From a bacterium (GTDB lineage Bacteria > Zhuqueibacterota > Zhuqueibacteria > Zhuqueibacterales > Geothermadaptataceae): DNA of 36,379 bases. The stretch is taken from the NCBI GenBank assembly GCA_024275575.1, contig JAJRYV010000022.1:1-36379 (forward strand), read 5' to 3'. The position numbers and the translations under genes were made by a program. Below the pieces are notes generated by a model that was given only the letters and a program-made list of their open reading frames with translations, had not been told where the DNA came from and did no database searches. Shown one piece after another: positions 9,814 through 18,951 of the stretch; position 1 is the first letter of the stretch, and every line of letters starts with the position of its first letter.

Positions 9814-11385
9814 ATGAATAGTCTTAACTCAAACATCCCGATCATTCTATTCTGCTGGTTAATCCTGGTGTTACTTCTTTTCAATTTATACCGTTACATA
9901 AAAATTATGAGCAGGAAAAGTTTTCTGTTGGCGTTCGCCGGCAGCTTTATCCTGCTTTTTTTTGCCTTGTTTTTAAAGATAAAAAAAAATGCCGAACAAC
10001 CATATGCCGGCCGGGTGGCCATTTTCCCCTTTAGCGAAAAACGCACCGATACACCCCAGCTGACGGCACGCGGGTTTGCTCTGGCCGATTTCGTGCGCAC
10101 ATTTTTCAACCACTCAAATGATGAAAATCATTTTGCTGTTCCACTCGAATGGATCATCCGGGGCGGCAAGGCCGATTCATTAACCTCAGTTGATTATTGT
10201 CGCAATCGGGCGCAATTGCTGCGTGCCGTCATTTTGGTGATAGGATTGATTCGGCAAACCGCAGATGGCCAGGTTGCAGAAATTCAAATTTTCGAGCCGG
10301 CGCAAAAAACGCCGCGCCTGGTTCAGCGTTTTCCGTTCACAAACCAGGATTTTGCCGCAGTCGCATCAGAGATCGCCGATGCTCTGGGTAGTCAATTTCA
10401 AATCAAATCCGTGCCCGCGACAAAACCCGCGTTGCATTCGATGGATTTCTACGAGGTGGGTTTGCACTGGTGGATGGGGGATTCTGCCGCGGCGCAAGCG
10501 GTCAGATCAACATTTGCCGGGACGGCGGCAGATCGGTTGGAGCTCGAAGCGCGACGAACGTTGCAATCCGAACGATTGACAAGGCTCCCCCGCGAATCGC
10601 GGATAAAAATGCTTGAAAAGCTGCAAAACAGGCTGCTCCAATTCAGTCAGGATGATTCGGCCAATATCGAAATCAATCTGCTCACTGCCCGTTGTCTGCT
10701 CTGGCGGGAAGAATTTGACCTGGCGGATGTTTATTTGAAGCGTATCATTCGGCAGCAGCCGCGCCGCAGCGAGGCCTACCAGTTGCTCAGTCAGTTACAT
10801 TTTTCACGTTATCGGCAAAGCGGCTTTGCCAATGAAACCGAGTTGTTGCAAAAAGCAGTGCAGCTCAACCCCGCTGATATACTTCTCGTCTGCCGGCTTG
10901 CCGGTGTTTTGATGCAAAGTGATCAGATCGAGCGCGCCGTGAATTTGCTGGAAAATTATCGGCGCCGATTGCCGGATAATTTTATGTTGCTAAAAGCCCT
11001 GGGGCAGGCGTATATTAAGCAAGGGAAAACCCTTGAAATTTTTGAGATTTATAACAAAATTCTTGAAATTGATCCGCAAAACACGGAAGCTTTTTATAAT
11101 CTCGGTATCCACTATTATTACAGCGGCGAACAGGCGACAGCAAAACGATTTTTTCACAATGCTCTGCGCGATGCCGGGCAAATCGATAGCTACCTTTATC
11201 TGGCGCATATCGCCGGTAAAGAGGATTCTATAGAGCAGGCGATTTTTTATTTGCAGCAGCGCCTGAAAATGCGCCGCACAGGAGATGATCCCTACGCAGA
11301 AGAAGCTCGGCGCCGTTTATTTGAGCTCAATATTAAAACGGGGAAAATCGATAGCAGCGGCCGGGTTTTGCCGCCGATGGATTAA
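9814..11385 (+). CDS. Membrane-anchored TPR protein
   Basis: 523 residues, no named family recognised. Two N-terminal hydrophobic spans (about 8-25 and 36-57) are followed by a globular part beginning RVAIFPFSE, which resembles the nucleotide-cyclase/CsgG-associated fold often found before TPRs. From about residue 285 there are degenerate tetratricopeptide repeats, for example AYQLLSQLHFSRYRQ, LLKALGQAYIKQGKTLEIFEIYNKILEIDPQ and AFYNLGIHYYYSGEQATAKRFFHNAL. The gene starts 12 bases after the ftsH stop and ends 26 bases before folP, so it is very likely in the same operon. A scaffold role beside FtsH or in envelope homeostasis is a guess from position only. Confidence 0.8.
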   Translation: MNSLNSNIPIILFCWLILVLLLFNLYRYIKIMSRKSFLLAFAGSFILLFFALFLKIKKNAEQPYAGRVAIFPFSEKRTDTPQLTARGFALADFVRTFFNHSNDENHFAVPLEWIIRGGKADSLTSVDYCRNRAQLLRAVILVIGLIRQTADGQVAEIQIFEPAQKTPRLVQRFPFTNQDFAAVASEIADALGSQFQIKSVPATKPALHSMDFYEVGLHWWMGDSAAAQAVRSTFAGTAADRLELEARRTLQSERLTRLPRESRIKMLEKLQNRLLQFSQDDSANIEINLLTARCLLWREEFDLADVYLKRIIRQQPRRSEAYQLLSQLHFSRYRQSGFANETELLQKAVQLNPADILLVCRLAGVLMQSDQIERAVNLLENYRRRLPDNFMLLKALGQAYIKQGKTLEIFEIYNKILEIDPQNTEAFYNLGIHYYYSGEQATAKRFFHNALRDAGQIDSYLYLAHIAGKEDSIEQAIFYLQQRLKMRRTGDDPYAEEARRRLFELNIKTGKIDSSGRVLPPMD

Positions 11386-11411
11386 AATTCATGACATAAG
11401 GATTATGATTC

Positions 11412-12614
11412 ATGCAAGAGTATTCGATCCGCAAAGTTCACCTCACCAACCAGGGTTTGATGGCACAAGAACTGGGGGTGGAAGCATCGAAAAAGTTGGA
11501 AGAATTTGCCAAACTCTACGCCGGCCATGCTGCTGTGCTCAAGGTTATCAGCCGGACGAAGCAGGTGGACAGGCAGTTGCTCGCCACTTTTTCTCTGCGC
11601 TCAATTCCCTGCTGGTTGCAGAGTGAAAACACATTTTTCCTGTTCAGCAGCGAACCGCAACTGCGCGATTGGTCCCGCGTGCAATCCTATGTTTCCAATG
11701 AGGAAGAACATTTATTAAGCAGCCTGCGCAGTTTTTTGCGGCGCTCCCAGCGATTCGAATTCGAAATGCTCAACGAGCATTACATGTTCCAGTTTGGCGG
11801 CCCAACACGTGTTATGGGTATTCTCAACGCTACCCCGGATTCGTTTTATGATCAGGGCAAGACTCTGGACTCGCGGCATGCTATCGATGAGGGCATAAAG
11901 ATGGAGGCTGAAGGGGCGGATATCATCGATATCGGCGGTGAATCGACGCGCCCAGGCGCTGCCCAGGTGAGCGAAGCGGAAGAATTAAAACGGGTCGTCC
12001 CGGTCATCGAAGGCCTGGCAGCGGATGTGCGCATTCCCTTATCCATCGATACCTACAAAGCACAGGTCGCCGAAGCGGCAATTCAGGCCGGTGCGACTAT
12101 CGTTAACGATATCAGCGGCATGCAGTTCGACCCCGGCATGCCGGAGGTGGTCCATCATTACAAAGTGCCTGTGGTGCTCATGCACATCAAAGGGCGGCCG
12201 CATGATATGCAGATCAATCCTGTTTATGATAACATGATGGATGAGATTTATATGTATTTCGAAGACCGCATCGATGCGGTGGTTGAGGCGGGTATCGAGC
12301 GTGAACTCATCATCATCGATCCCGGCATCGGTTTCGGAAAACGCCTGTGGGATAATTACGAAATATTACAACGTCTGCCGGAATTTCGCGGCTTGGGCTG
12401 TCCCATTCTCGTCGGACCATCACGCAAATCATTTATCGGTAAAGCTCTCGATCTGCCAGTGGAAGAACGACTTGAGGGCACCGCAGCGGCTGTCACGGCT
12501 GCCGTGCTCGCCGGCAGTCACATCATCCGGGTGCACGACATCAAAGAGATGCTGCGTGTTGTGCAGATCGCTGATCTCATCGCAGCGAATGTGCGCATTC
12601 GAAAGCAGGAATAA
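11412..12614 (+). CDS. folP: Dihydropteroate synthase with a long N-terminal extension
   Basis: 400 residues against about 280 for the usual enzyme. Dihydropteroate synthase joins 4-aminobenzoate to the pterin pyrophosphate in folate synthesis. The catalytic TIM barrel starts at Met135 with MGILNATPDSFYD, then DIGGESTRPGA, PLSIDTYKAQVAEAA, NDISG, VLMHIKGRP, IDPGIGFGK and GPSRKSF, all intact. The first 134 residues are a separate unrecognised module (FAKLYAGHAAVLKVISRTKQ). It is translated tightly with cdaA (2-base gap). The start at 11412 has an AAGGA about 10 bases upstream. Confidence 0.93.
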   Translation: MQEYSIRKVHLTNQGLMAQELGVEASKKLEEFAKLYAGHAAVLKVISRTKQVDRQLLATFSLRSIPCWLQSENTFFLFSSEPQLRDWSRVQSYVSNEEEHLLSSLRSFLRRSQRFEFEMLNEHYMFQFGGPTRVMGILNATPDSFYDQGKTLDSRHAIDEGIKMEAEGADIIDIGGESTRPGAAQVSEAEELKRVVPVIEGLAADVRIPLSIDTYKAQVAEAAIQAGATIVNDISGMQFDPGMPEVVHHYKVPVVLMHIKGRPHDMQINPVYDNMMDEIYMYFEDRIDAVVEAGIERELIIIDPGIGFGKRLWDNYEILQRLPEFRGLGCPILVGPSRKSFIGKALDLPVEERLEGTAAAVTAAVLAGSHIIRVHDIKEMLRVVQIADLIAANVRIRKQE

Positions 12615-12616
12615 TC

Positions 12617-13423
12617 ATGATCCTCAAAGCGCCTCTTTTTAAAATATTTTTTATCGACGTGACCATTATCGACGTACTCGATGTGCTCATCCTTTCCTAT
12701 TTAATCTATAAGCTCTACTTTTTCTTGCAGGGCTCGCGCGCGGCACAAATGGCCATGGGATTGCTGGTTATTCTGTTCGCTTCAGTGCTGACGCAGATTT
12801 TTAACATGGCGAGCATGAGCTGGCTTTTCGAAAACCTGCGCACGGTGTGGCTGGTGGGATTTGTGGTGATTTTTCAGCCTGAGCTACGGCGTATGCTCAT
12901 TCATTTGGGGCAGACACGCCTGATCCGCATGCTCATTAAAGGCACGGGTGAACAGGTGATCGATGAAGTCGTCACCGGCGCATCCCAACTGGCGCGGCAC
13001 AGCTACGGCGGGCTTATCGTTTTGCTGCGCAATACCGGCCTGAAGACATTTATCGAAACTGGCATGAAATTACAGGCGGAAGTTTCAGCACCATTGCTCG
13101 TCTCAATTTTTAACCCCCGCTCTCCCTTGCATGATGGCGCCGTGATTATTCAGGATCATATCATCGAAGCCGCCAAATGTATTCTGCCGCTCAGCCAGGA
13201 TAAAGATTTCGACGCAGCACTGGGAACACGCCACCGTGCCGGCCTCGGTATTTCCGAAGAGTCTGATGCATTTGTCATCATCATTTCAGAAGAACGCGGG
13301 CAAATCAGCACCGCCTTCGAGGGTAAGCTGACGCGCAATATTTCCGCTGATGACCTGCGGGCACAGCTCATCAGGCTGATGCAAGTCCGGCAAACGGAAG
13401 AGACCATCAAAACTGATCTTTAA
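12617..13423 (+). CDS. cdaA: Diadenylate cyclase CdaA (c-di-AMP synthase)
   Basis: 268 residues. It converts two ATP to cyclic di-AMP, a signal for osmolyte and cell-wall homeostasis. Three N-terminal membrane helices (within about 8-85, including VIFQPELRRML at the exit) precede the DAC domain. The catalytic DGA motif is at Asp173-Ala175 in SPLHDGAVI and the RHR motif at Arg205-Arg207 in TRHRAGLGISE. The gene begins two bases after the folP stop; folP-cdaA adjacency is common in several phyla. No c-di-AMP phosphodiesterase is visible in the window. Confidence 0.95.
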   Translation: MILKAPLFKIFFIDVTIIDVLDVLILSYLIYKLYFFLQGSRAAQMAMGLLVILFASVLTQIFNMASMSWLFENLRTVWLVGFVVIFQPELRRMLIHLGQTRLIRMLIKGTGEQVIDEVVTGASQLARHSYGGLIVLLRNTGLKTFIETGMKLQAEVSAPLLVSIFNPRSPLHDGAVIIQDHIIEAAKCILPLSQDKDFDAALGTRHRAGLGISEESDAFVIIISEERGQISTAFEGKLTRNISADDLRAQLIRLMQVRQTEETIKTDL

Positions 13424-13435
13424 AAAGGAATTCAA

Positions 13436-14953
13436 ATGCAAAAGATTAAGAAAATAGCCATTTCACTTTCCATAGTTTTGTTTGCAATCGTTCAATTACA
13501 GGCACAAGTTACCGGTGATTTTCATAAATACGCAAAAAAAGTGCTCGATGACTGGAAAACACCCGGTGCGGCCGTCGCTGTTGTGCTGGGAGACAGCATC
13601 GTTTTTGCACGGGGCTACGGCGTGCGCACGCTGGGGAAACCGGACAGAGTCGACAGCCGTACCCTGTTCGCCGTGGCCTCCAACACCAAAGCGTTCACCG
13701 CTGCCCTCGTCGGTTTGCTGGTGCATGAAGGTAAAATCGAGTGGGACGATCCCATCAGCACCTACCGACGGGATTTTCAAATGTTCGATCCCTACGTTAC
13801 GCGCAATCTCAGCTTCCGCGATCTGCTCTGCCATCGCAGCGGGTTGTCAACTTTCGCCGGCGATCATCTGTGGATCGGCCACAATTTATCGCGCGATGAA
13901 ATCATTTCCCGGCTGCGTTTTCTCGAACCGACACGGCCTTTTCGCACCCATTTCCAATACCAAAACCTGATGTTTCTCGTCGCTGGGGAGATGATTCCGA
14001 CAATCACCGGTCAGAGCTGGGACGAGGCCATGCGGCAGAGGTTTTTTGAACCGTTGGGCATGCAAGACAGCAACCTCAGTATTCGTGATCTCCAAGGCCG
14101 GGAAAATGTTGCCGGCCCGCATGAACGCGTCGACGGCGGCCCCCTGCAGGTTATTCCCTATGATTTCCTCGACAATATCGCCCCGGCGGCAGGGATCAAT
14201 TCCAGCGTCCGTGATATGGCGCAGTGGATGATCGTCAATATGAACAAGGGCCGTTATCACGATAAACAAATTCTGCCGGAAAACCTGGTTGGGGAAATGC
14301 AGCAGGTGCAATTCCCCTTGCGTGTTTCAAAAATGGCGGCAGAATTGCTGAATGCCAACTACGCCGGTTATGGCCTGGGCTGGGGCATTGGTGAATACAA
14401 CGGTTTTAAATCCGTCGGCCACGGCGGCGGCATGTCCGGCATGATTTCGCAGCAGATAATGCTGCCGCAAAAAAAACTCGGCGTCATCGTGTTGACGAAT
14501 CGGGCGCCCACCGCTGCCCACCGTATCCTATGCTACAGCCTGCTCGATCACTATCTCGGCATTGAGGGCCGGGACTGGAATAAAATCTACCTGAAACAAA
14601 AAGAACGCCGCGAAAAGTTCAAGGCCGAGCGCGAGAAAAAAATGTTCAGCGAACGGCACCTCGACACCAAACCCAGCTTGCCGCTATCGAGTTACGTCGG
14701 CACCTATTCTTCACTCTCCTCCGGCGACGCAATCGTACGCCTGCGGGACGGAAAACTGATTTTCGATTATAATGCACGCCACATCGGCACATTGGAACAC
14801 TGGCACTACGATACTTTCCGGGTTCATTGGAAAAACCCCATCAGCGATATGGAGCCGGTGACTTTTTTGCAGTTTAAACTCGACAAATCCGGCAAGGTCG
14901 ACGACCTCACCGTCACTTTCTACGATCCGTTGATATTTAAAAAGAAAAAATGA
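13436..14953 (+). CDS. Exported serine hydrolase, class C beta-lactamase / penicillin-binding fold
   Basis: 505 residues with a signal peptide (KKIAISLSIVLFAIVQLQAQ). The active-site motifs are complete: SxxK at Ser82-Lys85 (SNTK), YxN at Tyr175-Asn177 (YQN) and HGGG at His329, which replaces the KTG of true beta-lactamases. This is the Pfam Beta-lactamase (PF00144) family, which includes esterases, D-amino-acid peptidases and carboxypeptidases. The C-terminal 110 or so residues look like the DUF3471-type domain often attached. Substrate unknown. An AAAGGA ribosome site precedes the ATG; the gene starts 12 bases after cdaA and may be cotranscribed with it. Confidence 0.88.
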   Translation: MQKIKKIAISLSIVLFAIVQLQAQVTGDFHKYAKKVLDDWKTPGAAVAVVLGDSIVFARGYGVRTLGKPDRVDSRTLFAVASNTKAFTAALVGLLVHEGKIEWDDPISTYRRDFQMFDPYVTRNLSFRDLLCHRSGLSTFAGDHLWIGHNLSRDEIISRLRFLEPTRPFRTHFQYQNLMFLVAGEMIPTITGQSWDEAMRQRFFEPLGMQDSNLSIRDLQGRENVAGPHERVDGGPLQVIPYDFLDNIAPAAGINSSVRDMAQWMIVNMNKGRYHDKQILPENLVGEMQQVQFPLRVSKMAAELLNANYAGYGLGWGIGEYNGFKSVGHGGGMSGMISQQIMLPQKKLGVIVLTNRAPTAAHRILCYSLLDHYLGIEGRDWNKIYLKQKERREKFKAEREKKMFSERHLDTKPSLPLSSYVGTYSSLSSGDAIVRLRDGKLIFDYNARHIGTLEHWHYDTFRVHWKNPISDMEPVTFLQFKLDKSGKVDDLTVTFYDPLIFKKKK

Positions 14954-14993
14954 CCTGTCTTACCTGATTCATAAATTATTCAGGATAAAAATA

Positions 14994-15854
14994 ATGTGTC
15001 GATTTTTAGCTTACAAAGGCGCCCCGATATTGATGGATCAACTGCTGTATCAACCGAAAAATTCATTGATCCACCAGAGTTATCATGCACTGGAGCGCAG
15101 CGACCCGGTCAATGGAGATGGTTTCGGCATCGGCTGGTACGTGCCGGAAATATCGCCTGAACCTGCACGTTACCTCAGCATAAAACCGGCCTGGAATGAT
15201 ATGAATTTACGCTCTCTCGCCCCCAAAACCATGGCCGGTTGTTTTTTTGCCCACGTACGCGATGCCAATATCGGCGCGGTGACCGAGCTGAACTGCCACC
15301 CGTTTCAGTACGGCCCCCTGCTGCTGATGCATAACGGCCACATTGAAGGATTCTGCAATATCAAGCGCAAGATCAGGTCGCTGCTGCGGCAAGATATCTA
15401 TGACTGGCTCAACGGTGAAACGGATACGCAGCATTTTTTTGCGCTCTTTCTGAACTGCCTGTTGACAAATAAAAAACACGGTTTTAAAGCTGAAGACTAC
15501 AAACAGGCTTTGTACAGGGCAATCGAACATCTGCATATAATTACCGCAGAAATTCAGCCCGGAAAACATTTTTATCTGAATCTCGCGATCACCGATGGCT
15601 CCAGTGTGCTTGCCTGCCGCTATGATAGCAATCCCCAGGTGGAGGCACCGACGCTCTATTATTCCAGCGGTGGTTATTTTCAGTGCAGCGATGGTGTCTG
15701 CCGCATGCACAGGGCGCACAACAGTGAAAAATCGGTTTTGATCGCCTCAGAAAAACTGACGACCGCCGATCAGGATTGGCACAAAATTCCTGAGCAACAT
15801 CTGGTTATCATAACCGGAAACCTCGATGTCACCGTCATCCCGATGCATGTTTGA
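14994..15854 (+). CDS. Class II glutamine amidotransferase (YafJ-like)
   Basis: 286 residues starting MCRFLAYKG, so Cys2 is the N-terminal nucleophile after Met removal, as in Ntn-type amidotransferases. HVRDANIG, NCHPFQYGPLLLMHNGHI and GDGFGIGWY are the family blocks. These stand-alone proteins hydrolyse an amide, presumed to be glutamine or a gamma-glutamyl compound; related EgtC acts in ergothioneine synthesis, but no egt genes are here. It follows the hydrolase by 40 bases on the same strand. Confidence 0.88.
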   Translation: MCRFLAYKGAPILMDQLLYQPKNSLIHQSYHALERSDPVNGDGFGIGWYVPEISPEPARYLSIKPAWNDMNLRSLAPKTMAGCFFAHVRDANIGAVTELNCHPFQYGPLLLMHNGHIEGFCNIKRKIRSLLRQDIYDWLNGETDTQHFFALFLNCLLTNKKHGFKAEDYKQALYRAIEHLHIITAEIQPGKHFYLNLAITDGSSVLACRYDSNPQVEAPTLYYSSGGYFQCSDGVCRMHRAHNSEKSVLIASEKLTTADQDWHKIPEQHLVIITGNLDVTVIPMHV

Positions 15855-15919
15855 AGGTGTGCTGTGGTCTAAATGTATATCGGGTATTATTTTGATTGAA
15901 TCATTTTCTAAAATAGTAA

Positions 15920-16114
15920 CGGCGCGGGTTGCGCTTATGCCGGTTCCGCAATAGTGATTTGAAGTACATATTTGCAGGGCTCTCCGATCCGCAGGTCATA
16001 AAATATTACGGCATTTCCGTTCGCACTATCGAAGAAGCAAGCCAGCAAATCCGCTGGTTTGAAAATTTCGATATTTTTGCATCGCTGCAGCATGAGTGGG
16101 AGAGTCGGGAATAG
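15920..16114 (+). pseudogene. Remnant of a GNAT-type acetyltransferase
   Basis: The reading CRFRNSDLKYIFAGLSDP, then VIKYYGIS and QQIRWFENF, matches the N-terminal third of RimJ/RimL-like GNAT acetyltransferases. There is no ATG (best start a TTG at 15929, no ribosome site), the frame begins right after a stop at 15917-15919, and after the WFENF segment the similarity ends and the frame closes within 15 codons. The acetyl-CoA-binding core is absent. It is best read as a decayed gene fragment in a gap of about 300 bases that holds nothing else recognisable. Confidence 0.5.
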
Positions 16115-16156
16115 ACAAAATCCTCTGGAGAAAAGAGTTGCTGACCGGAGGGCAAT

Positions 16157-16540
16157 CTACCAATTGAAAATTGACTTCAGCGCCATTATCCACATAAAAA
16201 TGGTCAACAAAATTGAAACGAACACTGCTGCGCTGGCCGAATCTTTAGCCTTTTTTGCCAATTCGTGATAATCCGTCGAAACCAGGTCAACGACGGCTTC
16301 GATCGCTGAGTTTAGTAATTCGGTGAGCAGAACCGCGCCATGGCAAAGTACCAGCAATATCGCCTCAATCCTATTGATTTCTAGCCAAAAAATGCCGGCG
16401 ACAGCAATAATAAAAAAGGCGATTTCCTGCCGGAAAGCAGGCCCGGTTTGCAGAGAAATTTTCAATCCGGCAAGCGAATAAACGGTTGCCATAACAATAC
16501 GTTTTACACCGCGCTGCGGCCTGGGTTTATCGGTCGTCAA
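16157..16540 (-). CDS. dgkA: Diacylglycerol kinase, DgkA type
   Basis: 127 residues, a small integral membrane kinase that phosphorylates diacylglycerol (or undecaprenol in some phyla) with ATP. The conserved core is visible: AFRQEIAFF, ELLNSAIEAVVDL, then YHELAKKAKDSASAAVF, with three hydrophobic helices. The start is a TTG at 16540, chosen because AAAGGA lies about 10 bases upstream and the nearby ATG is out of frame and immediately stopped. Whether the lipid acceptor is diacylglycerol or undecaprenol cannot be told. Confidence 0.92.
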   Translation of the reverse strand: MTTDKPRPQRGVKRIVMATVYSLAGLKISLQTGPAFRQEIAFFIIAVAGIFWLEINRIEAILLVLCHGAVLLTELLNSAIEAVVDLVSTDYHELAKKAKDSASAAVFVSILLTIFMWIMALKSIFNW

Positions 16541-16591
16541 TTTAATTCATCCTTTAATGGCTATGACACAAAAAAATGTAATCCCCGGTAA

Positions 16592-16614
16592 ACTTGATTA
16601 TCAATAGATCAAGT
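16592..16614. promoter_or_regulatory. Small inverted repeat between divergent genes
   Basis: ACTTGAT and ATCAAGT arms with a 9-base spacer lie in the 160-base AT-rich gap between divergent dgkA and the second serine hydrolase. It could be an operator; no confident -35/-10 pair was identified. Confidence 0.25.
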
Positions 16615-16700
16615 CTAAATTTTTCGTAAAACTGTGGCAAAATAATACACAATGTTGTATAAAAAAACTATACATTTAATTTGCTCTGAAGGAGAGACAA

Positions 16701-17789
16701 TTGCATAAACTAAAACAGATTTTAATCATAAGTTGCAGCCTGTTGTTTGGCGCGCTTGCATTTGCGTTCGGCGGTGAAAAACCATCAGCAAACACCGAAA
16801 AAGCCACAGCGCTGGCAAATCGGTTTTTGCAGAAAAACCATGCTGCCGGCATGGCCGTTTCCATCGGTAAAAACGATGTCATCGTCTGGTCTGCCGGGTT
16901 TGGCCTCGCCGATGTTGAGCAAAATGTACCGGTGCTGCCGGCACGTACAAAATTTCGTGTCGGTAGTGTCGCCAAGCCGCTGACAGCAACCGCACTGGCG
17001 ATTTTGTACGAGCAGGGCAAACTCGATTTCAACAAAACGGTGCAAACATACGTCGCGAATTTTCCTGAAAAACGCTGGCCGGTGAGCGTGCGTCAGGTTG
17101 CCGGGCACCTGGCAGGCATTCGCCATTACCGCGACCAGGAGTTTCTCAGTGTAAAGTATTACAGTACTGTTGCGGAAGGGCTGGAAATCTTTAAAAATGA
17201 TACTTTGCTGTTTCAGCCGGGAAGCGATTATCGATACTCCAGCTACGGATGGAATTTGCTCAGCGCTGTGGTCGAGAGCGCCTCGGGAGAGCCATTTCTT
17301 GAATTCATGCAAAAAAATGTTACTTTACCCATGGGAATGATGAACACGGTTGCGGATCATATCGACAGCATCATTGTCGATCGTTCACGATATTACCGCC
17401 TGCAAGATAATATTCTCATCAATTGCCGGCCGGTCGACAACAGCTACAAATGGGCGGGCGGAGGTTTTCTATCGACATCGGAAGACCTTATTCGTTTCGG
17501 CTTTGCCTGTTTGAATGCCACAATTCTAAAGCGGCAAACCATCGATTTGCTGTGGCAGTCGCAGGTCAAAAATGATGGCAAACCCACAAACTACGGCATC
17601 GGCTGGAGTCGCGGAGAAGATAAAAGCGGCAGGCGGTGGGTCGGCCATGGTGGTGGGTCAGTAGGCGGCACGACATTTTTCAGGATTTATCCACAACAAG
17701 CTGTCGTCATCGCCATCATCACCAATATGAGCGGCATGCGCTATGACGATCTGCCCGATCAACTGGCGAATATTTTTCTGCCCAATTGA
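16701..17789 (+). CDS. Second exported serine hydrolase, class C beta-lactamase fold
   Basis: 362 residues, with TTG start at 16701 supported by AAGGAGAGA just upstream. It has a signal peptide (KQILIISCSLLFGALAFAFGG). Motifs are SxxK at Ser89-Lys92 (SVAK), YSS around Tyr179 in place of YxN, and GHGGG around His316. It is the same broad family as the hydrolase at 13436 but lacks the extra C-terminal domain and is only distantly similar in sequence. Likely periplasmic or secreted peptidase or esterase; substrate unknown. Confidence 0.87.
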   Translation: MHKLKQILIISCSLLFGALAFAFGGEKPSANTEKATALANRFLQKNHAAGMAVSIGKNDVIVWSAGFGLADVEQNVPVLPARTKFRVGSVAKPLTATALAILYEQGKLDFNKTVQTYVANFPEKRWPVSVRQVAGHLAGIRHYRDQEFLSVKYYSTVAEGLEIFKNDTLLFQPGSDYRYSSYGWNLLSAVVESASGEPFLEFMQKNVTLPMGMMNTVADHIDSIIVDRSRYYRLQDNILINCRPVDNSYKWAGGGFLSTSEDLIRFGFACLNATILKRQTIDLLWQSQVKNDGKPTNYGIGWSRGEDKSGRRWVGHGGGSVGGTTFFRIYPQQAVVIAIITNMSGMRYDDLPDQLANIFLPN

Positions 17790-17815
17790 TTCTAAAAAAC
17801 ATAGAAAGGTTTAAT

Positions 17816-18067
17816 GTGACGGAAAACAAAATTTTTTGGCTGGATAATATTTCCTATCCCATGCTGATCATCACTGCCGTTTTGCTGGGAATGGCACCTT
17901 TTGCCGGCGAGCCCCATCTGCTCGAAAAATTGAAAATGCTCTTCGATGGGCAACTTTCGCGGCCCATCGATATTTTTGATCTTTTCATGCATGGTGCACC
18001 GATCATTTTACTCGTTTGGAAATTGCTGCACAATCTGCAAAACAGTGCTGACTCCAGCAGGAATTAA
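17816..18067 (+). CDS. Small membrane protein
   Basis: 83 residues from the GTG at 17816, chosen because GAAAGG lies five bases upstream; the frame is open upstream to a TTG overlapping the previous stop, but that start lacks a ribosome site. Two hydrophobic stretches (SYPMLIITAVLLGMAPF and FMHGAPIILLVWKLL) suggest two membrane spans. No family recognised. Probably cotranscribed with the preceding hydrolase. Confidence 0.6.
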   Translation: MTENKIFWLDNISYPMLIITAVLLGMAPFAGEPHLLEKLKMLFDGQLSRPIDIFDLFMHGAPIILLVWKLLHNLQNSADSSRN

Positions 18068-18124
18068 GTTGTTTTCAGGGATTGCAGGAATAAGAGACAA
18101 CCCCAAACATCATCACATGAATGA

Positions 18125-18592
18125 TTATTTCTCGAACGGCAAATCCTCATCTGTGATTATTATTTCTTCATCATCTTTCACGAGATAATAAACACCAATT
18201 CCCAGCACCGTCCCGATTACTGCACCGCGCAGGGTGTATTTATAATCGAATTTCTTGCTTGAAAATGCTGCATCGCAAAAGTCAAAAGGAAAACCGCTAA
18301 TCGCACCGGCCAATGCCATCAATGGAATGACCGCCACATCGGATTTTTCAGAAAATGACCTACGGCGTTGGGGATGTTGCTGCCACTGCGGTGCCACATC
18401 CGTTACCCCTTTTTCAATCATCACAATGTGTTCAGTTTCCTGGATCTCCTCGCCCTCTCCAATCAGCCAATCTTCTTCAATTTCAGAAAACGATTCCTCA
18501 TCCACCAGATCCGGATGCCGGACATTTCTACTAATCGGACTACAGCTCATGACAGCCAAACTTGTGAGCAAAAAAATGATTCGTGTTTTCAT
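18125..18592 (-). CDS. Predicted lipoprotein
   Basis: 155 residues. The N-terminus MKTRIIFLLTSLAVMSC ends in a lipobox-like VMSC, so Cys17 would be lipidated. An acidic segment follows (LVDEESFSEIEEDWLIGEGEE), then a Gly-rich hydrophobic stretch (LMALAGAISGFPFDF and AVIGTVLGIGVYYLV) that could insert in a membrane, and an acidic tail. A GTGGAGGACC ribosome site supports the start. Function unknown. Confidence 0.65.
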   Translation of the reverse strand: MKTRIIFLLTSLAVMSCSPISRNVRHPDLVDEESFSEIEEDWLIGEGEEIQETEHIVMIEKGVTDVAPQWQQHPQRRRSFSEKSDVAVIPLMALAGAISGFPFDFCDAAFSSKKFDYKYTLRGAVIGTVLGIGVYYLVKDDEEIIITDEDLPFEK

Positions 18593-18951
18593 TGCGGTCC
18601 TCCACTTTTATTGAAATAATATGATTTGCAGGAACATAATACAAAATCAACAAAAAGGAGATGTCACGAGAATGTCAAATAATTATCCAAATTTGGTTTG
18701 CCGGGATATCTTTTTTCAATGGCGACCCACAGCGGGCCTATGCAGCGGTGAAATCCCTGGTCGAATTTTGAAATAAGGCAGGATTAAAATATGACCGATG
18801 GCCTGAAGAAAAAAAGGTGAGCGGATTTAAAAAGCCTCGTTTTTCGCGAGGCTTTTTTGTATTGAACTCAATTAAACGATTAGCCTCGGCTTTTCGCTTA
18901 TTGTTAAATAAAATATGACAATAAAAAAGATGAACACCACAAAGACATGAT
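18593..18951. other. Intergenic stretch of 360 bases
   Basis: It contains the lipoprotein's ribosome site at its left end and the terminator hairpin at 18830-18858. I see no further gene or repeat. Confidence 0.5.
18830..18858. terminator. Strong intrinsic terminator
   Basis: An 11-bp perfect stem AAAAAGCCTCG / CGAGGCTTTTT with loop TTTTCG and a T-run on the plus strand and an A-run giving T's on the minus strand. It can end transcription in both directions and would serve the minus-strand zinc-ribbon gene to its right. Confidence 0.85.
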
